From Calycina herbarum (taxonomy: Eukaryota > Ascomycota > Leotiomycetes > Helotiales > Pezizellaceae): DNA of 64,000 nucleotides. A program made the position numbers and the translations under genes. Numbering within the stretch: the stretch's first letter is position 1; each line of letters starts with the position of its first letter. Location: contig LLEY01000106.1 of assembly GCA_001414485.1 (NCBI GenBank), positions 124,001-188,000 on the forward strand, given 5' to 3'. This document shows, one piece after another, positions 11,601-22,157 of the stretch. Under the pieces are notes generated by a model. The model made no database searches, was not told the origin of the DNA, and saw only the letters and a list, made by a program, of their open reading frames with translations.

Positions 11601-14128
11601 TCTCTGACGGATGCAAGATACTTGATCAACTCCATATGTCTAGCTCCAGAGGTATGACCTTCCTTGTTTTGTTGAGGTGCAAGAAGACGACTGAAAATTG
11701 TTTCCAAATCAACAGTCTTTCGTACACCAATGGCAGCAAAGAACTTCTCCTTGACACCAGGACATGAAGTGACAGTTGGAAGATCATCGAAAAGTTTGAC
11801 GTTTGCAAAGAATGCTTCCCCTGGCTTCTTCATACCAAATTTGGTTGGTACAATAGTGATTGGTTTCAAGAGTTGTATGACAGTTTCCTTTGAACTTTGA
11901 CTCAGGCCATCCCATCCTCTTGATAAGATTTGAAGAATATGAGCAGCGAATGGAACTGATGCTACAATACTTTGTTCAACAGGTCTATTGTGATTGTTTT
12001 CGATCAAGAAACGTAACCAAGGTACCAACTCAAGAGCCTCCCAACCAAGAGCCTGTAATTCGTGCAGATTTGATCCTCTCGTGAATGCGAATGGGATTGT
12101 GGTAGGTGGGACTGGCACTTCTGCGGGTATCTTGCTGACATTGATATAATTTGTGATGCTTCCGAGTGCGATAACATCTCCTTGGCCGTCCGCATCCCCG
12201 GTCATTGCTACTGCAACATCGAGTAATGAATGGATAGTTGGACCATCAATATCTCCAGTACTAGCCTTCTTTCCAGCCCAGGCAATGAATTGTACGAGTT
12301 GTTCCTTCGTCAATGCTTTGGCTGAGAGTTCCTGCTTGACATCACCAATCGTGATTTCTGTGATGAGTCCGAAATCTCGAAGTTTATTAACAAAATCGAC
12401 CTTTGTCAAGTCTTCTGGAACAACTGGAATTCCCTCCACGAAACCACTCAAATCTTCGGTAGCTAATCGTACAGTTGTGGTAGGTAAAACACCTCTTGTA
12501 CTGTAGATTTCAATGGAAGGTTTCTTGTATGCAGTCCAAAATGCTTCTTCGATGAGTTGAGATACTTGTGAAGCAGGAGTTGACTCTCCAAAAGTAAATG
12601 TTTTCAAGGTATGAAGTGCTTCAGACATGAATTTAGCAATCTCATCTTTCGTAACCTTGGTGCCATGACCGTTGGCTTCTGTGGCTCTTTTTACCTTGGC
12701 GGATAAATCAGCCATTTCATTTGAAAATGCCAATCTTGACATGATACCAGCAACGCGAAGCATTTCTCGATTCCAAGTAACAACCCATCTTGCATTCAAA
12801 TCTATCGATTCTCTTTCAACAGTTGGAATGACTGATGGGGCTGATAAATGCATACCACCACCTGTCGTCTGATGTGTAGGAAAACCAATGAATATTCGTC
12901 CACCTGGTTTCTTGCCCGGAAGAACAGATGCAAATACGTCAACAGCTTTTGCGACCATGTTATCTTTAGATGAAGCTGCTTCTTCGTCGTATGAAGACGT
13001 CAAAATGGCGAGATTTGTTGTCTTTGGTGGTGGTTTCTTGGTAGCACGTTCCAGTTCTGCCGCGAATCCAGCAGTGACAGATGTTTTGACTTGTGCGGTA
13101 GTTACACGTAAGAAAACATTTGCTGTGGTTTGTGCAGTCAAATCTTCCAATACAACATCCTGCAATGCCTTTTCTTCTCGCATAGCTTTAGATATCAGCT
13201 GTGCATGGCTTGTAGAAGATGTAAGTCTGGAAAAGAAAGATCGTAATGATGGTACATCCGCATTATTCCCATAGCCTCTATCATAACTCCCAGGTTTCGA
13301 AACTGATTGTGCTATCGTGGGTTTCCACCCTACAACATTCATAAAAGTTGCATCCATTTGTACACTCTCTCGATCAAGTCCGGTAATCTTCATCAATCCT
13401 TCCTTTGTTCTTGTTTCGACATCTCTGGCTAAAGGCACCACAATACTAGGCGCTCTCTTTTTCTGCAAGAATATAATCTTCCAATCGTCCACCCAAAGTT
13501 CAATACTCTGTAATGCCACAAAAGTTAAACTGGTAGCCAGAAACTGACAGATCGATAACAGATTCGGCATTGGCGTTGTGGAATTCCGGTACTCGAGGAC
13601 GAAGCTGGTATTCGGATTTCCTTGTTCCGTGGGTAATTGCAACTTCTTGGTAAACAGAGAGTTGCCCTTCCAATAAAATGCCATGGCTTCATTCCCAGAG
13701 CTGACAAATGGTTCCTCGCAATCCGCAAACACACTGTAGAATCCAACCCCAAAAGCCCCAATCTTTGTTTCGTCAGGGTTTCCCTCTGCGATCCTCTTTA
13801 ACCTCGACCAGTCGTTGACCCCAAATGCCTGTCCATTATTCGTGACTACCAGTCGTCGTAAGGTGTGGTGTAGTAGTACATGCTTCAATATTTCGGACTG
13901 GTTGGTCGTATTCGAGAGGGGGACTTGAGCTGAGGGTAGTGTTTCGAACTTGATCGCTACGGTCGTTGCTTGTGCATCTGCTGCATTCTGCAAGAGTTCT
14001 CGTAGTGTTGTCCATTCCCCAGAGTATCGAGCAAGCACTTTATCTATCAAAGCTCTTGTGTTGACTGTGACTGCCTCCTCGTCGTCCCCATGGCTCAAAG
14101 CCGCTGCCTTGAGTTTCGTGAAATCCAT
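8685..14128 (-). CDS. Large GHKL ATPase (sacsin-like, DUF3684 family) with C-terminal HExxH motif
   Basis: Three exons, 10409-14128, 8870-10359 and 8685-8811, joined by introns of 49 (GTAAGT...CTAG) and 58 bases (GTAAGT, GCTGAC branch, CAG), give a continuous frame of 1778 residues. The start is the ATG at 14128. An Hsp90/histidine-kinase-type ATP site is visible: E44/N48/D51 in LRELLQNAADAQ and the glycine loop IGAFGVGFYS at about 123-132, as in sacsin and fungal DUF3684 proteins. A charged coiled coil (AEQRIAEEERRKQLEAEQEQ) and a Pro-rich linker precede a C-terminal segment with HELAH at 1719-1723, then H and HSFYTE, resembling a zincin site. A Pro-rich tail (APPPPPKED) ends the protein. 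The family is known in ascomycetes; its function is not. ATP-driven chaperone activity and peptidase activity are both inference. Confidence 0.9.
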
Positions 14129-14843
14129 GGTTTAGCGGTGTGTGCTCTAAACGATCCTCCTTTGTTGGCAGATCTTTACCCGGCTGTTCGAGTGCTATCG
14201 ATTCATGGCAGAGGAAAAGGAAGTGAATTGGTTTGGGCGGCGGTGATTTGTTGTGTTGTGGTTGGGGTAGTGTTGCAGGAGCTGAAGGCTGCGAAGTGTG
14301 ACGCGGTACAACTATTAAAGTGGCAATTAGATCGAAATGGAAGGTTCGGTAGAAAGAAAGGGGTCTGTTGATTCGACTAAAGAAAAGTGTCTCTTCGTCA
14401 AGACTTTCGGCAGATATTATGGCCTTGTTAGTAACATTCAAGTCTAAACGTGAATAGTTACAGCTGAGAGTCGGCTTTTAGATGGGAAAGTCCGATGTCT
14501 AGATGTCACATGATCTGGTCGAGTTGAATGGAAATGAATACAGGACGAAACGGTCTAGGAGAATTAAATGCAATTGCACTGGAGCTACTCGGGTAATAGG
14601 AAAAGAGGCGTTCACTTCGTTTTTCTACAAAGGCTTGGAATGAATCGATCCGCACGAAGAAGCGAGTCGTACTTAACAGTTCCTTGAGAGAAAGAGTACA
14701 AGTCATCTAATTGGTGAACTAGCTGCATTGTTGCCTACCATCAGGTGATAATTGCAGCCTGTTATACATTTATCTATAGAGATATTAATCTCCTCCTTCT
14801 CACAGACCCATCTCTTTCTAGATTCAAAGAAAATCCACAAGCA
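14129..14843. promoter_or_regulatory. Divergent intergenic region between the GHKL-ATPase and GFA genes
   Basis: The two flanking genes are transcribed away from each other, so both promoters and 5' leaders must lie in these 715 bases. No clear TATA element or repeated operator-like site is visible. Open frames on the minus strand here (14040-14441) overlap the start of the large gene in another frame and are not credible. Confidence 0.4.
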
Positions 14844-15242
14844 ATGTCTTCCGAAAACCCAACCCTAAGCCCTACAACCTATAAAGGCACCTGCCACTGC
14901 GGCCTTGTAACCTACACAGTCCTCCTCCCCCAACCTCTCGAATCCATCAAAGTCATGAACTGCAACTGCAAACTCTGCACCAAAAACGGCTACCTCAACG
15001 TCTACCCCAAACGCAAAGACGTCAAAATCGAGGGAAAGGAAAACCTGACATCTTATGTCTTTAGCAAAACATCTTGCGCTCATCTGTTCTGCAAGATCTG
15101 TGGAAGCAGCTTGTTCGCGAGTCCGAGAGCAAGTGAAGAGGCCGGAGAGGAACCAGAGGACTTTGCTGTGAATGTAAGGGGTTTTGTGGATGTTGATTTG
15201 GATAAGCTTCAGTATCGCAAGTTTGATGGGAGGTCGATTTGA
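14844..15242 (+). CDS. CENP-V/GFA-domain zinc protein (glutathione-dependent formaldehyde-activating family)
   Basis: The 132-residue protein starts at ATG 14844 (GCAATGTC); an upstream in-frame stretch lacks similarity to the family. It shows the ordered zinc ligands of the GFA fold: CHC near residue 17 (YKGTCHCGLVTYTV), CNCKLC in the 40s, and FCKICGSSLFA near 85. The length is normal for a single GFA domain. Family members include bacterial Gfa, linked to S-hydroxymethylglutathione formation, but fungal members are mostly uncharacterised and this one cannot be given a substrate. The C-terminal acidic loop (EEAGEEPEDFAV) is common in fungal homologues. No intron is needed. Confidence 0.88.
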   Translation: MSSENPTLSPTTYKGTCHCGLVTYTVLLPQPLESIKVMNCNCKLCTKNGYLNVYPKRKDVKIEGKENLTSYVFSKTSCAHLFCKICGSSLFASPRASEEAGEEPEDFAVNVRGFVDVDLDKLQYRKFDGRSI

Positions 15243-15556
15243 TGGGTATGGCTGAGGGTAGAAGGGAAGTCTTTGGGGCGGGAATTGTTGGTTCACACAC
15301 TTGGGCGAGTTGGTTTTGCTGATATTGGTTTTGGAGATCTGGGATCTCCCTCCAGTAATGTTATGAATTCATGGTGTATGAGGTATTCTCCTCGTCCAGG
15401 TCGATACTGTAACCATCAGTCTGCCCGATCCGCCATAATTGTATACTGATCTCTGGTAACCAAGTTTCATGGAGAAATAAAATGGAAGCACTACAAAGTG
15501 ATAATCATGAGGCTTGAGTATTTCGATAATGCATTTTTTGATTGAATATCCTCGAA
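15243..15556. other. Convergent 3' region between the GFA and MMTAG2-like genes
   Basis: About 310 bases between two converging stop codons. No coding signal or RNA gene was seen; it should hold both 3' UTRs. Confidence 0.45.
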
Positions 15557-16384
15557 TCAATGACGGCTATCAAAGCCCTTCTCCCTCCTACCACCATCAT
15601 CCCGTCTGTCAGGAGAACGACTTCTGCGAGGACGATAATCCAATTGTCTCCTTCGTTCTTCTTTCTCGGGATTCCGTCTTCGCCCATCCGGACTTCGCCT
15701 TCTTTCACGTCGGTCGGGACTTCGACTTCTTTCTCTTCCATCATTCTTCGGCCGATGTCGATGTCTCTCACCACTTCTCGATCTGCGTCTATGCCTCTCC
15801 CTACTTCTCGACCGATGTCTTCTTCTGTGTCTTCGTACCGGACTTCGACTTCTGTCATCCCTCCTATGTCCTTCACGTTCCCTTTCTCGGCCCTTCCGAA
15901 CAATTCCACCCTTCTCTTGTTCCTCCAGTTCCACAATAAACCCATCAGCACCTTGTATCTTGCCCACAAAATCCCCAAAGCCCTTGCTCTTCCCAAGATC
16001 CCCATCGTCCTCTTCCCCAACCCCAGCATCCTTAACCATACGATTAACCTCACCCACAGAAATAGCATTCGCACCCGTAACCCCTCTATCAGCCACAGGC
16101 AAACCCAGAGCTTTTGCCAAGGCATCCTCTTCTGCTTCTTTGATCTTCCTGATTTCTTCCTTTCTCTCCCGGGCATGTTTCTCTTCGGCCGTCTCGCCTT
16201 CTTTTCCTTCCTCGTCGCCTTTTGCATACCAACTCAAGTCGCGCCCTTTCTGCCATCGTCCGACGGGTGCCATGAGGGAATGACCCAGATAGTTTTCGCG
16301 GTGTTGTGATGTTTGTACTTCATCCCATGAGAAGTTGACGCCACCTCGGGATCCCGACTTGCGGATGGAGGAGAGGAGGTCCAT
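15557..16384 (-). CDS. MMTAG2-like RS-rich protein (multiple myeloma tumor-associated protein 2 family)
   Basis: The 275-residue protein starts at ATG 16384 (MDLLSSIRKSG); the frame is open further upstream, but the conserved block begins right after this Met. Residues about 14-55 carry the family signature: GGVNFSWDEVQ, HRENYLGHSLMAPVGRWQKG and WYAKG. A Lys/Glu coiled coil follows. The last 90 residues are an Arg/Ser/Asp-rich tail with repeated RSRSP and RRRHRSRSRE units, typical of nuclear splicing-associated proteins. The family is conserved from fungi to man and is associated with RNA processing; a nuclear role here is inferred. Long open frames opposite the RS tail are compositional artefacts. 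Confidence 0.88.
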   Translation of the reverse strand: MDLLSSIRKSGSRGGVNFSWDEVQTSQHRENYLGHSLMAPVGRWQKGRDLSWYAKGDEEGKEGETAEEKHARERKEEIRKIKEAEEDALAKALGLPVADRGVTGANAISVGEVNRMVKDAGVGEEDDGDLGKSKGFGDFVGKIQGADGFIVELEEQEKGGIVRKGREREREGHRRDDRSRSPVRRHRRRHRSRSRERHRRRSRSGERHRHRPKNDGRERSRSPDRRERRRSPDGRRRNPEKEERRRQLDYRPRRSRSPDRRDDGGRREKGFDSRH

Positions 16385-17077
16385 GCTGGTATTATTCGAT
16401 GGTCTATCTGGGCGTGATATTGGTGTAATAAATGGTCGTGGGTACAATGGTTTGTGACCAAGTATGGTGAGTGATATGTTTTATTGGAGATGTCGAGGCT
16501 GCGAGAAATGCGAGAAGGCTGAAGGAGTTGCGGGATGGGTACCTCTCGCTCGCCGTACCTCCATTTCCCCTCAACACCAACCTTCTTCCCTTCACTATTT
16601 CATTTCATCGATAAGTCCGACTTCTGTTCTCAAGAATCTCCAGTACACCAAGTTCCCTGACCTTTCCACCTTCACGAGGTCCCGCGGCTGCACCCCATTT
16701 GCTCCCGCCAATTCAAGTGTCTGGCGTGGTACAGATGGCTCCCTTCTGATCTTTCTCCCCACAACTCCATTAATACCATTGATTCTGATGCGATCGTTAT
16801 TCTCTTTGCCTTCGATGCTTATTGATTTTATTCCTCTTCTCTGTTAAAAACATACTAGGACTTTTTACATTCCGGGTAAATATCTGCTGAAAATAACTCC
16901 TCCATTTCTTCTCCTTCGTATGGGCTGTCTTCGTATGGTAGAAGAGGGGAGAAGATGGAAGTAAGAGTGGATGGTAGTGAGTAGTTTGTATCTCATTTTG
17001 TAACTTCCAAGAATCCAAGTCTATTTTTTTAAAAATAATATATACAGTACAACGCCTTTCCAAACATTCCAAATTTC
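16385..17077. other. Upstream region of the MMTAG2-like gene and 3' side of the lipase gene
   Basis: Both neighbours are on the minus strand, so this holds the promoter of the MMTAG2-like gene and the lipase 3' UTR. Short open frames on both strands overlap one another and show no domain. No promoter motif stands out. Confidence 0.4.
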
Positions 17078-17983
17078 CTACGTTGGCAAACCCTTCACGC
17101 AGTTCACTGGCCCTGTATAATCCCCAGCCAACTCATTCCGAATCATATCCCAAATGCCAGTATCCCAAGCAAGTCCAGCATGACCAACTGGGTCCTCCGG
17201 ACATCTATCCTGCACCATCACGTTTCGAACATTGGCTTCATTTACAATGCTGACGTTCGGTGCCACTAACGTATCTTTTGTCGACATGATGACAGTGGCA
17301 TTGATACCTTCTGGTACGATCTTCTCCGCGTTGAGGAAATCTTTATAGATATCTCCTCCAGTTGCCATATCATCGCAAGCCGGACAACCCAATAAATCCA
17401 AAATAGCGCTGGCCATCTCTCTGCTCACATCACCACCTTTATACCACAAATTCGTCAAGCCATAGTACTGCGCACCATGGATGGCAGGTCCCAAGGAAAC
17501 AATGCGTTCGACCTTGGCAGCCGCTTTTGGGTAGGTCATTGGAACATATAACGCCATGACTCCTCCTTCTGAATGTCCAACGAGATCGACCTTGCTTGAA
17601 CCGGTTTTCTCAGAAACCTCGAGAATGAAGTCGGACAAGGTTTTCGAAGATTCTCGCATACCAGTCAATCCTCCAACCCATGGTGCAAGAAGTTTATGGT
17701 TTCCATACAAGGTTGAGAATGTGCAGTATCCCCTATTCTTCAGATCTTGTTGAAGTAGGTTGAGGTCGACGTCTGGATTCGATAAAAGTGCATGGATTAT
17801 GATGACTGGATTGGGATGCTCGGCGCTCTTGCAGTTGAAATCGTTTTCTGGGTGACCTAGTAACTTTAGGGTGTTGATGGTATTCCAGAGGTCGATTCTT
17901 TTGTCGACCGCGGCTGCGCTGACTGTTGATGAAGCGAGCTGAATAGCTGCAAGGCCGGCGTATTTGAGTTGGCTGAACTTCAT
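17078..17983 (-). CDS. Secreted class-2-type lipase/esterase (alpha/beta hydrolase)
   Basis: A single exon encodes 301 residues starting at ATG 17983. An N-terminal signal peptide (about residues 1-24, ending TVSAAA) is followed by a KR dipeptide suited to Kex2-type processing. The alpha/beta-hydrolase core shows the nucleophile elbow GHSEGG with Ser138, a likely acid Asp237 in STKDTLVAP and His268 in DPVGHAGLAWD. The strand before the oxyanion turn reads PVIIIHALLSNP. Cysteine pairs (C197-type CPACDD, C261, C294) could form disulfides. The pattern matches fungal secreted lipase class 2 proteins. Extracellular ester or lipid hydrolysis is inferred from family; the substrate is unknown. A TATATA box sits 67 bases upstream. 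Confidence 0.88.
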   Translation of the reverse strand: MKFSQLKYAGLAAIQLASSTVSAAAVDKRIDLWNTINTLKLLGHPENDFNCKSAEHPNPVIIIHALLSNPDVDLNLLQQDLKNRGYCTFSTLYGNHKLLAPWVGGLTGMRESSKTLSDFILEVSEKTGSSKVDLVGHSEGGVMALYVPMTYPKAAAKVERIVSLGPAIHGAQYYGLTNLWYKGGDVSREMASAILDLLGCPACDDMATGGDIYKDFLNAEKIVPEGINATVIMSTKDTLVAPNVSIVNEANVRNVMVQDRCPEDPVGHAGLAWDTGIWDMIRNELAGDYTGPVNCVKGLPT

Positions 17984-18723
17984 TTTGAATTATGATTATG
18001 AAGGGAGTGGATGATGAGATGATTTTGAATTGATTCATCGTTCTCGTGGTATATATGTCTCTGCAGCATTCCCGACCAACACTTTCAACTTACAGAGCCA
18101 GCTAACAAGGTCGACCAACATAGGGCCCACCGACGGGTTTGCCGTTGATTTCGCAATTTTATCTCTCATCCTATGAATCCTGTTGGAAATCGGCATTGTC
18201 CGGCTTGAGAAATCTCGCGCTTTCTTCCAGCTTTGTTGGAAAGCTGGGATTTTTTATTTCGTACAACTCTTTTGCTGTTGCTCGGTACCAATCGCTGTAC
18301 GTAAAATGCCCCTGTTTTGCTGTGCCCCTGTGGCTTACGCCCAGGGTTAACCTTATTCGCCCCTCTTAGCTTATTCCTTCTGCGTTTATGGGCTAATGAG
18401 AAGCCTTTTATTCTCGAATCTCGGTGTTTTTCCAATCGCTATTTTCGAAATGTCGGTTGGTACTCGTATTTTGCTTGCCTTGGGATCAATTCCGGAATAG
18501 GTATGGAGAGCGCGAGAAGCAATTGTTACAGCTCACATTTGAATCACGCCTACAAATGCTGCACCAACGATGAACTTTGCTACGAAGTATCAGCTTACAA
18601 AAAACTCACATCCAACAATGTTGAAATCGTTTTTTGCTGTCGGGATGGACAGCAGACTGGTAGATTGTTTACTCCAACTACTGTCTTACGGAATTCAAGA
18701 CTCGAAAGTCGTGAATTCATTCA
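17984..18723. promoter_or_regulatory. Lipase promoter and 3' side of the metallopeptidase gene
   Basis: A TATATA element at 18050-18055 lies 67 bases before the lipase ATG and is the probable core promoter. The remainder up to 18723 is the 3' flank of the next minus-strand gene. A plus-strand open frame at 18317-18928 runs antisense into that gene, lacks a recognisable domain and was rejected. Confidence 0.45.
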
Positions 18724-21209
18724 TCACAGAATCGGCGCTCCACGCATTCCTCCATCTCCCAGGTCTGGCTTCAGAATGTTTGATGCCGCCAAAATTGCAC
18801 TAGCTGTCTTCTTAACGAATTCAGCAGCCTGTGTCAAATTCCCCGCAGTCACAGCCTCCGTTACACCCGGGAATGTGACCGGTGCATATCCAGTATCAGA
18901 TCCAGGAGCAAATATCAGGTTTTTATAAAACTCTCTTCCTGGAAGACCTCCTTGGCTTACAAACCCCCGAGAGAAATCACGAGCTTTGTGGTTCAATGTT
19001 GTCAGGACCTTGGAACTGTTGGATGAGATGGCAAAGTCCCGATGACTGTTGAATTGCTGTGCTGAATTCTCAAAAGTGGAAATAGCATCGTCTATTTCGG
19101 TGATATCCAGTGTGCTATTTGCTGAAGCGATCGTTTTCTTGAGCTCTTCGAGGTAAGCACGCATTTCTGGGCCATAATTTGCTGGTTCGAGAGGCAATGA
19201 ATCATCGTTGGCCAAGTGGTACAAATACAGTGTAAGAAACTGACCGATAGCTTTGTGCATCTGAAATCCTGGGTCGCAAAATGTTGACATCCAATGATAG
19301 GAGTCGAAGTTTGAGTGGTAATGATATATCGGGTCATTGGGAGCTCGAGTCGTTCCCAGATCAATTGATCCAATTCCGTTGTGTAAGAAGGCGGTATAAT
19401 CGCTACCACTTCCTAGCACACCTATCTCTCCGGCGTTTTCCTCCCATATATCATACAAAGTACGATTACCATAATTAGGCCAGACAATCTTCTTCCCGAT
19501 TGAAGTTGTGATACTGTGGAGATCTGGCGAGGCGGAGAAATCAGGGATTGTTCCGGATATTCCAACATCGATGTTGAGATAGGATATTGCACTTTCTTTC
19601 AGCCAAGGTATGTATTCTTCAACCCATTCCGTGCTGATGAATTTGTTAAGCCATACCTGTGGGATTTCGTGAGGGTGACTCACCTCCCAACAAGACCATA
19701 TTCTTCGGCATCCCAACTTGCAAGAACAATGGTACGTTTGGGTTTCCATCCTGTTTTGAGTAACTTTCCAAAGGCTTTGGCCAGCTCAATTACAATTGCT
19801 GATCCTGAGTGTGGGTCGGCTAGCAGAGTTAATAATTATCTTTTTAATTCAAAGCCAACTCACCTGCCCCACCAATCATCCATGCATCTCGATGACTACC
19901 AACTATCACCACTTCGTCCTCATTCGTACCATTGATAATCCCAATAGCATCCCAAATCCAAGTAACTTTATCTTCCATCATATTGATCAAAGACAAAGTC
20001 GTCCCAGGCGCGGGACCAGAGCTGTAAGTCACATTCGGAATAGCACCAATCCAATTCGTTCGATTCACATCTTTCGCATCTACTCCATACCCATCAAGAG
20101 CCTGAAGCAGAGGCTTCGCTTCAACCAAAGAAAGTGGAAGTGACGGAATCTCAGGTAAATTCTTTTTCTCCATTCTTTCCGAGTCCTTCTTTGATGGATA
20201 ACCGGGTGTAGTCGGATCCCCGGGGTAGATACTGATGAATTCCACACTTCCTCTTTGAATACTTGATGGGTTTCTTGCTGGTCCATTTGGATAGGCGAGG
20301 ATACCTTTAGCTTCTGTTATATTTTTATCGTCGACGGGGTCGGTGAAGACTATTGCTCCGATCATTCCGTTTTCTTGGGCGTTTTTGACTTTGATTCCTC
20401 GGAAGGGACCGCCGTATTTTGTTAGGGCGATTTTGCCTTTGAGATTAATTCCTAGGGCTTTTAGTCGATTGAAATCGGCTTGTTGGCCACGTCCTGGGTT
20501 TGTGTTAGGGGGTTTTGGTTGTTTGTTTTGGGGTACATACCGACGTAGACATATTCCGCTGATGCATTGCCAGAGAATGAATATCCATGAAAAGCTGGCA
20601 CTCGATTGGGATAACTACAGAGAATTAGCAATATTAAGCAAGACCGATTGCGGCTTGGTGGGAGTTTTATTTGTATGAAGAATTTTCACAAGAACCGAAA
20701 GCGTATTTACCTAGTGGTATCATCTACAGTGAGAACATCTTCTTCAAGACTCGCTTTGAAACTACTCCCGTTGGAATACTTCAATTCGAGAGACTGGTGA
20801 ATCGGATAATTCAAGTAGACATCTTGAAATAATTAGTATCTTTTTCATCCTCGAACCCGGAAGTGTTTACAATATTCTTCCAGCCTCGTTTCAAAACCAT
20901 ACTCGGAAAACCGATCAGCTGTCCACTGAGCCATAGTTTTGTTTTCTCCTGCAACCACCCTACCATGAGCTGTCCATGGTTAGTTTCTGTGTTATCAACA
21001 AGGTTCAGCATACTGTAATAATAAGACCATGTTGATATCGAAGTGTTATCAAAAGAATCTATCAAAACTCTCTCATTCTCATCCAAGATTGGCGGGAAAG
21101 TGACATTCGCGTCTTGTCGTTTCAAATGTCTATCAAGATTTCGAAACTGGAGATCTCGTTCACATGCGTAAACTCCGATCCCAGCAATCGAGATCAAACT
21201 TAATTTCAT
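18724..21209 (-). CDS. Secreted M28 metallopeptidase, glutamate carboxypeptidase II/NAALADase type
   Basis: Seven exons (21014-21209, 20871-20969, 20711-20822, 20541-20614, 19864-20493, 19684-19819, 18724-19633) with introns of 44, 48, 96, 47, 44 and 50 bases give 718 residues in frame. The protein starts with a hydrophobic signal peptide and a KR site near residue 31. The protease-associated region is recognisable in [16 protein letters not shown] and [15 protein letters not shown]. The M28 zinc ligands are present: H in GSHRDAW, D in [11 protein letters not shown] in [11 protein letters not shown], then the later SGSDYTAF and H in [14 protein letters not shown]. The C-terminal 190 residues match the transferrin-receptor-like dimerisation domain. 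Length fits the family (about 700-750). It should cleave C-terminal acidic residues from peptides outside the cell or in the vacuole. All splice junctions were needed to keep the family motifs in frame. Confidence 0.92.
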
Positions 21210-22157
21210 GGTGATTATTGGTTAAGAATATGCCAAGAATGAGATTGAGATATGAGTGCAGAGAAGAATGGCAGTACACAATCTAAGTATACAGAATGAG
21301 CTATGGAAGATCCACTCTTATTCGTGAGGATAAATTCTGCCAAGAAAATGACCCGCAGACAAGCGTGATATCATGATCCAATATTTGCTCGATTAAGATG
21401 TCTGCCAGAATCTCCGTAGAGCATTTTTGTTTTGGGAATTCGTCAACATGCTCATGGCATCATAGAGTTGCAATGGGAAATTGCTTGGCAAGATTAGCAT
21501 TTAGCCTGTGAATGGTACAGATATCTTCTCATTCTTATGGGGTTCACTTTGCCTAAATTGCAGCAAGCCTCGGCAAACGACCTGGTGTCACCAATGGTAG
21601 ACAATACCAAAGTAGGACATACAAATTTATCTTCGGCAGTCATCACTACCCCGCACCCCACATCCCACTTCTCGCAGTAAACCCCTCATGATTTCCTATC
21701 GGCATTCTTATCGATATATTGCGTTGGTCCTGATTAGTTTGTTGAGTTTCCTTTATATTGAATTTCATAATTCATGAATCGTGTTGATAGATCCAGGGTA
21801 AGACGGGTAAGACGGCCCGCAATTCAACTGGTGGGTTTAATTAAGCGAAGGAATTTAAAGGGGGATACATCACAATACTTGTGATCAACTTGGATATCAT
21901 CACGTCGTAATATTAGCCTATGGGTCTCTTTTACTTGGTGTTTAATCCAAGAGTTTCAATAGATTGCCTAGGAAATGTGGATTTTGGCTGATTGGGAATC
22001 AGGTGAATGATATGAAGAGGGGAAATATGGTCACATTATCATTTTGGAACCCTGAGAGGAAATATAAAGAGGAAAGGTTGTCAGGATTTGTTTTGTCACA
22101 TACGTATTGTCCAAACTTTAGAATTTTATTTATCAACAAATTTCTACACATTTCATC
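21210..22157. promoter_or_regulatory. Divergent promoter region between the peptidase and the oxygenase
   Basis: The flanking genes are divergent. A TATAAA at 22063-22068 is 95 bases before the oxygenase ATG and is a plausible core promoter. For the peptidase no clear TATA is visible. Nothing else, such as a tRNA or small ORF with support, was found in these 950 bases. Confidence 0.45.

Noticed and set aside
15505..16309. Long open frames opposite and alongside the MMTAG2-like gene
   Set aside because: They arise from the Arg/Ser-rich repeat composition of the real gene; only the minus-strand frame has a conserved domain.
18317..18928. 203-codon plus-strand frame
   Set aside because: It runs antisense into the last exon of the metallopeptidase and has no domain or start support.
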